Source of the DNA: Diphasiastrum complanatum | Lineage: Eukaryota > Streptophyta > Lycopodiopsida > Lycopodiales > Lycopodiaceae | DNA: 64,000 nt | Assembly: GCA_029204225.1 (NCBI GenBank) | Contig: CM055109.1 | Location: 48,506,599-48,570,598 of the forward strand | Reading direction: 5' to 3' | Shown here: in pieces, positions 58,158 through 64,000 of the stretch | How positions within the stretch are numbered: position 1 is the first letter of the stretch | Layout of the letters: every line of letters starts with the position of its first letter | The notes under the pieces: model-generated | The model's database searches: none | Seen by the model: the letters and a program-made list of their open reading frames with translations, nothing else | Told to the model about the DNA's origin: nothing | Translations under genes and position numbers: made by a program

Positions 58158-59589
58158 AGTCTGTATGAACAAGCTCCAAGATCTCCTTGGCTCTATATGC
58201 TCCATCCTTAGGAAACTGCATATGATGATGCTTGCCCATAACACATCCTTCACAAATTTTTTCCGAAGATACAATATTAGGTAATCCTATTACCATATTA
58301 TTGTCTTTCAGAACCTGTAAGCTTTTATAGTTCAGATGTCCAAACCTGTCATGCCACATTCTGCTCTCCATGCTATTAGAAGCTGCACAAACTTGATGAT
58401 CCGATGTAGACGCATCAAGTTTGTAAAGGCGACCTTCCAAAGAGCCTTTGACCACAACTTTGTAACCTTTGTTTTTGTCTTTGATGAGACACTTCTGATC
58501 ATCAAACTCAACTTTCGTATTTTGTTTAGCGATAGCAGAAACTGAAAGTAAATACTTTTTTAAACCTGGAACATAGAGAACATTCTTGATTTCTCCTATA
58601 TTCCTTGAAGGTAAATGTACTCTCACTGTACCTCGACCTTTGATGTCGTAAGAAGAATTGTCTCCAAGCTTGACATGTTCATTTACACCATTGTCATCAA
58701 ACTATGTAAACCACTCACAATGTGGTGTCATATGTTGCGTTGCTCCAGAATCTATGTACCAACAGTCTTTAGAGTTTTCTAATGTTGAAGCTGAAAATAA
58801 CTCATAGCATCCCACAACTTCACTTTTTCCTTCGTCTTCAATGAAGTTGCCTGACTGCTTCTTCTTGTCCTGGATGGCCTTCTTTTTCCTGCACTCAAAC
58901 GCAAAGTGACCATATTTACCACAAAAGTTACAACTGTCGTTTCTCTTTGGATTGGACTTGGAACTGTCTCCTTTTTCCGAATTGTCCTTGCCTTCTTGCT
59001 TCTGATCCTTTTTACCTCCTTTTCTTTATGCCCTTCTTACCTTGATTCTTGGTAAAGAAACCCAACTCCTTGAAATCTTCCCTAGACATCAAGTTTTGTC
59101 CTCCTTAATCCATTTAGCTCATCGAATGTCGGTGATCTTTCCCTCAAAGTTTTCATATTGAAATGGTAAGCTATTCAAAACAACTTGTACAAGGGTATTA
59201 TCAAGTACAATTTTCCCTATAGAAGACAATTGATCTCTTAGATCCTTCACCCTGGTAATAAAATCTGTAATGGATTCTTCTGATTCCATTTTCAAGGTAT
59301 GAAGTTTTTTATTCAAGAACAATGCTTGAGACTTACTCACCGTTTCATATGTATTCCTAAGAATATCCCATGCTTCCTTAGGCCCAACCGCATTCCTGAT
59401 CAACGAAATAACCTTATCCTTTACAGATAAGTTGATGATATGGTGCACAAGCTGCACCCGCTTCTCAAATATCCTTCTATCTTGATCATTGAGATTTTGA
59501 GCCATCACCTCCCGTAACAATTTCCCAATAATCTCTGTCCATAAGTATATTCTGAAGTTTGAACTTTCACAAGCTGTAGTTAGATCCAT
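58158..59589 (-). pseudogene. Copia E gag, zinc knuckle, protease and N-terminal integrase
   Basis: Gag starts MDLTTACESSNFRIYLWTEI (59589) and includes VHHIINLSVKDKVISLIRNA and AWDILRNTYETVSKSQALFL to about 59119. A decayed link holds the knuckle CNFCGKYGHFAFEC (about 58890-58935) and a protease motif ending CWYIDSGATQHMTPH (about 58720-58770). Integrase N-terminal part 58626-58158: VPGLKKYLLSVSAIAKQNTK, MWHDRFGHLNYKSLQVL, CEGCVMGKHHHMQFPKD. It breaks at ELVHTDLG, exactly at the gypsy1 duplication, and continues at 47120. Confidence 0.85.
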
Positions 59590-59809
59590 CTAACTTGCTT
59601 GACTCCGGTAGAACGGATTCATGAAGGCTCCCCATCGTTGTCGTACAAAGATGATGGGATTTCCACTAAGAATATAATTGCATGCGACAATTTTTGAGGA
59701 TATCTCCCTCAGATAAGACTTGTCCAATTGTTGCCTTCCCTTTACACCACCTGTCCAAATCTTGCCGACCCTAGTTGTTGCCTTTCCGGTTAACACCTGC
59801 CTCGGATCC

Positions 59810-60139
59810 TGTTAGAATCATAGTGATTCACAAATCAGAGTAGATTAATCTTATTAGTACTCACGCAAAACATCAATCACAATCTGAAGAAGAGAGACTG
59901 CAAGAAGCTATGCAATTGGAATGCTAATTATGAAGTCTTAACAATAGAAATCTATGCTATCTTAGTTAAAATAGATTTCTATACTATTCTAGCAAAATTG
60001 GTACTAACTTAGGTACCTATACTAAAAATAGATAGTACCTATACTTAAAATAAATATTACCTATACTAAAAATAGAAATAGGCCTTCTAGCACATAGGCT
60101 GGCCTCTACAATCAATTAATTAACCATTAATTCCTAACA
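59810..60139 (-). repeat. LTR of about 330 bp between copia E and copia D
   Basis: TGTTAGAATCATAG to TTCCTAACA on the + strand. On the D side it is joined to the polypurine tract CCATTAAGGGGGAG, so it is D's 3' LTR. On the E side the leader and gag follow without a recognisable Met-tRNA primer site. D and E lie head to tail and appear to share it. Confidence 0.8.
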
Positions 60140-61601
60140 CTCCCCCTTAATGGATAATTGATTATCAATAACACCTAGGAGTGTCCTGAACTTCTCAAAT
60201 TTTTCACGACCAACTCCTTTTGTGAAGATATCTGCAACTTGATCATTGGTGTCGCAGTAGATCAACTCTACTTCGCCACTCTGCAACTTTTCTCGTATGA
60301 AATGTTGTTGAACTTCAATATGCTTTGACCTGCTATGAAACACCAGATTCTTCGCAAGCTGAATGCAACTTTGATTGTCACACCAAAAAACTGTAGGTTC
60401 AACTTGTTCTATGTGAATATCTTTTAAAATTCTTCGTAACTAGATTGCTTCACAAGTTGATGATGTAGTAGCCCTATACTCTGCCTTTGTAGAAGATAAA
60501 GCAATTGTTGGTTGCTTTTTACTACTCCCAAGATATAGCTCCAGTTCCAAGATTAAATGCATATCCTGTAGTCGATCTTCTATCTTCTATCTTCTGCATT
60601 TCCTGCTCAGTCAGCATCAGAAAACCCTCAAGTTTTATTTTTGTTCCTTTACCATAATAAATGCCATACCTGAGTGTCCCTTTGACATAACACAAAATCC
60701 TCTTTGCCGCTTTCCAATGACAAACTTTTGGTAAAGACATGAATTGACTCACCATACCCACTGCATATGAAATGTCTGGTCGAGTAGCCGTTAGATAGAT
60801 AAGACTACCTTCAAGCTGCCTATAAAGTGTTTCATTCACACTTTCAGAATTTTCCTCTCTTGGAAGCTTTACACCTTGATCATAAGGTGTAGAAATAGAC
60901 TTACAATCAAGCATGTTAAACTTCTTGAGTAACTCTCTTGCATACTTTGCTTGTGTTATGAAAAGATTTTCCTTTGACCTCCAAACTTCAATACCCAAAC
61001 AATAGTTTCTCCAAATCTTTCATATCAAACTCCTGCGAAAGATTGTTCTTTATCTTCTCTATTAGTGACTTATTTGACCCTGTGATAATAAGATCATCTA
61101 CATAGAGAACAATAATGACTATGTCATCCGATCTTTCAAAATATATAGTGTCGACTCTGACATGCTTTTATGAAAATTCTGCTTCAAAAAATAATTGTTG
61201 ATGCGAGTATACCATGCTCTAGGCACTTGTTTCAACCCATATAGTGTTTTTTTTAACTTGCAAACAAAGTGCTCTTTGCATTCAACCTCATAACCTTGAG
61301 GCTGCTCCAAATAAACCTCCTCTCCAAGGTAACCATTCAAGAAAGCACTCTTGACATCCATTTGTTGAATATCCCATCCAAAATGAGATGCAATTGCCAA
61401 AACACTCTTCAAAGTATTCATTTTAGCAACAGGTGCGAAGGTATCTTCGTAGTCAATTCCTTCCCTCTGAGCATATCCTTTGGCTACTGTTGGAAGTTCA
61501 ACAAGATCCCATGTCTCGTTTTTCATAATAGAACTATATTCCTCATCCATAGCGGTCTTCCAAACTTGTTCCTTTGCAGCATCTTCATAAAATAAAGGAT
61601 C
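60134..61601 (-). pseudogene. Copia D: reverse transcriptase and RNase H
   Basis: Starts LFYEDAAKEQVWKTAMDEEY right beside the primer site. RT: QREGIDYEDTFAPVAKMNTL, QMDVKSAFLNGYLGEEVYLE, YGLKQVPRAWYTRI, then after a frameshift near 61120 VLYVDDLIITGSNKS. RNase H: GSLIYLTATRPDISYAVGMV, WKAAKRILCYVKGTLRYGIY, HSRSKHIEVQQHFIREKLQS, VADIFTKGV. About 25 residues with the WVYK...YKARL motif are deleted (ELPT joined to VAKGYA). Further stops near 60520 and 61000. Confidence 0.86.
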
Positions 61602-61612
61602 CTCTGATACCA
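61602..61612 (-). other. Copia D primer site fused directly to pol
   Basis: TGGTATCAGAG on the minus strand follows the LTR end CTAACA and is joined within a few bases to RT coding sequence, so gag, protease and integrase are deleted from this copy. Confidence 0.82.
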
Positions 61613-61690
61613 TGTTAGAATCGTAGTAATTCACAAATCGGAGTAGATTAATCTTATTAGTACTCATGCAAAACATCAATCACAATCTGC
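61613..61690 (-). repeat. Truncated 5' LTR of copia D (last 78 bp)
   Basis: TGTTAGAATCGTAGTAATTC to ATCACAATCTG matches the first 78 bp (+ strand) of the LTR at 59810. The rest is missing where another LTR begins. Confidence 0.75.
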
Positions 61691-61692
61691 CA

Positions 61693-62134
61693 TGATAGAA
61701 TCGAAGTGATTCTCAATTTGGAGTAGACTAATCTTATTAGTACTCACACAAAACACCAAACTCAAGTGGAAGAAGAAACTTTATTGAAGAAGAGAAATTA
61801 CAAGAAGCTATGCTTCATAAACAATGAAATGACTTTTTATGAAGGAGGGCGCCCATCTACTCTTATAAAGACTGGCCTTGCTTTAAAGCAAAAGCTATTT
61901 GCCTACTATACCATTTGGTAAAAGCAATTATGCTAATTATGGTGTCTCAAAAATAGCAATCTATGCTAACTTAATCATAAGAATAGTATTCTATACAATT
62001 CTACCAACATTGATACTAACTTAGGTACCTTGTCAACCTTAGACTTTAACTTAAAATAAAAATAGAAATAGGCCTTTGAACTAGCTCGCAGGCTGGCCTC
62101 TACAATTAATATATTAATCCATTAACTTCTAACA
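61693..62134 (-). repeat. Related longer copia LTR (about 442 bp)
   Basis: TGATAGAATCGAAGTGATTC to CATTAACTTCTAACA. It shares blocks such as TAATCTTATTAGTACTCAC and AGGCTGGCCTCTACAAT with the LTR at 59810 but is longer and diverged. The left junction CTGCCATG resembles a worn primer site, so it may be the LTR of yet another copy. Confidence 0.7.
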
Positions 62135-64000
62135 TAGAGAGGAGAGAGCTACCTATTGCGGGGCGGTTGGGAATAGAGGACTTCATCTTGTGCTGTCCTA
62201 TATACTTTGAAATCAATTGATTTGTTATTGAGATGAAAGCTACATGATATTGATGCAATGAGAAGTGTTGATCTCACGTGAGCAATTATTTGTGGTGACA
62301 GATCTAGTGGGGATGTGTTCAGAAATACATTGCATCATTCTTTTCCAGATGTGGCCCAAAGAACAGTTTGATTTATACCTTGAGGATGATGCATTCAGAA
62401 CAAGTATCCTTCATTAAGCTTATAGACAGCGATGACTTATGCTAGCACATACAACCTTAGGAGTTTGGAGATGTTCCTCCCCATTGGAGCACTGCAGACC
62501 TACATAGCCCAGACCTTCGGTTGGTATCACTACATTCTTCAGGCTGGCAAGCCATGTGACAGTTAAGTAGAGATGATGATGTGAGGGTTTCAGGATACTC
62601 TGAGTTTCTGACTTTGACTACAAATTATAGATATCCCTCTTGCTCTATTGTTTTATGTACCCGCATATGAAATGTTAGAATTGTTAGTTTCATACATAAA
62701 GTTACATAGAGTCAAGATGGCGAAACTGACTTACATTCTGCCATTTGCACTTTTTGTCATTTTATTCATGATTTTTGGTACTCAAAGTTCTTTCCTTATT
62801 TACAGTAAGATAGAAAGGTATGTATGACAATAAATAAAGATACTCCAAGCCAAATTGAGAGACCAAGAATGCCATGTAGTAGTGACGAGAGGATGTTTGG
62901 AACATGCAAAGAAGTTCCCGCCTAGTTGTGCTAGCCAAGATGGAGACAAAAGATATGAAAAGAGTCCGTGTAGACCATCATTTTCAAATAGTAGTAGTAG
63001 ATACTATAAGGATCAAGCTATAGTAGAAACCAGATTTGTGATGTAGAAGCAACGATAATTGGTTGGATATACAAAAGTAGATCTCCATGTAGCCATGTAA
63101 GAATGTGAAACTCATAAAAGCATAGTCATGATGCTGAATAAAGCCATAGAAGTGCAGAAGAATCCTTGGAAACTGTGAAGCAACAGACAATGGAAGTGAC
63201 ATCAGTAGTAGATACTGATGACACCAATGGTTGGAATGTGTGAAGACGAAACGAGGACAAGGTGTGACATAGAATTGATGGCCAAAGGAATCGTGAAAGA
63301 GATGTAGGAGCATCATGATAACGGCAACAAGCAAACTTGGCATTGTCTTGATTTATAAGACGAAGATAAAACATTGAAGAATATTGTGAAAATCTAGACA
63401 TTGGGGGTATGAACAGACATTACATTGATGTGCAGTAACCCATGAGGGAGGAGAATGCTCAAAAGAGTCATCATCTATTCCTAAAAGCCAATGGAAGAGT
63501 CAAAAAGGTTATAGGCATAAATAACAATAGAGTACTGGTTTGAAGAATGTTTGGAAATCCAGGAGCAGAGTAGTCATCCTCATCTGGTGCAGGAAAAAAG
63601 GACACACATAGATTGAATGGGATGCAGGCGGAGTTAGAGGCAACGATGGAATAAGTGAGCGATTGACACGATCAATGGAATGAACAAAAGAGTCTCCATC
63701 TTCAAGCATAGGCAAAGAACAAAAACAAAAGGGTCACTTGTAAATGTGGACTTAATTGATGAAATACAGGAAAAATTGGAAGCAGATGAATAGAGTGCTC
63801 ATGTGATGGAGAGGAAGCAAATGTGGAAGTATTGATAAGCTATGCCAGATGAATATGCTTAGAAAGAACAATGAGAAGTGTACTAAAAGATAATGATGGT
63901 GACGAACTGCAAGAGAAGGCTATTATCTTGAATTGTGGGGCCACAAGGAGAAAATGGGGAAGCTCAGTACGGGATGGTGGTGTATTAACGAATGATGTTG
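62135..64000. other. Unassigned sequence to window end
   Basis: No exon of GLE1, no transposon domain and no RNA gene recognised on either strand. Open frames at 62855-63046, 62984-63343 and 63509-63715 have no known motif. Probably old repeat-derived intron or intergenic DNA. Confidence 0.4.

Noticed and set aside
62135-64000. Search for the C-terminal Gle1 domain exons
   Set aside because: No frame on either strand resembles the expected domain; none reported.

Overview
This is land-plant nuclear DNA: a split host gene with GT-AG introns, embedded in nested and mostly decayed transposable elements. The host gene is recognisable as GLE1, the nuclear-pore mRNA-export factor, by resemblance to my memory of the Arabidopsis protein. 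Eight exons (5722-5850, 20766-20948, 21314-21437, 32255-32403, 32490-32661, 32799-33021, 38948-39063, 39260-39330) join in phase without a stop and encode about 389 residues: the N-terminal domain and the long charged coiled coil. The first coding exon and the C-terminal Gle1 domain are not seen. Introns of about 14.9, 10.8, 5.9 and more than 24.6 kb, filled with transposons, suggest a large genome such as a gymnosperm, fern or lycophyte; the species cannot be named from the sequence.

Layout. 1-4.3 kb: an apparently intact six-exon hAT-type transposase gene, followed by a 195-bp (GA)n tract. 5.7 kb: first visible GLE1 exon. Intron 5.85-20.77 kb: a copia integrase scrap, then a hAT fragment and a LINE (A) both cut by one 2.9-kb inversion, a nearly full-length LINE (B), and a gypsy integrase relic. 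20.8-21.4 kb: two GLE1 exons. Intron 21.4-32.3 kb: an antisense gypsy relic interrupted by an LTR element whose LTRs have AGTTA...TAACT ends and a TATTC target duplication. 32.3-33.0 kb: three GLE1 exons (coiled coil). Intron 33.0-38.9 kb: a decayed second hAT copy holding a solo LTR, a gypsy integrase scrap and an antisense gypsy relic. 38.9-39.3 kb: two GLE1 exons.

From 39.3 kb to the end: the next GLE1 intron or beyond. It holds a copia fragment (F) with LINE C inside its LTR; a deleted chromodomain gypsy (gypsy2); a copia (E) that was entered by a gypsy (gypsy1, TSD ACCTA) that was itself entered by a copia (copia2); and an internally deleted copia (D). LTR divergence agrees with this order: about 3 differences in 401 bp for copia2, roughly 12 plus a small indel in about 450 bp for gypsy1. 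Nearly all the mobile-element reading frames carry stops or frameshifts; the hAT gene at 0.7-4.3 kb and the truncated LINE C frame are the exceptions. I saw no RNA gene and no CRISPR array, and nothing pointing to bacterial or organellar DNA.
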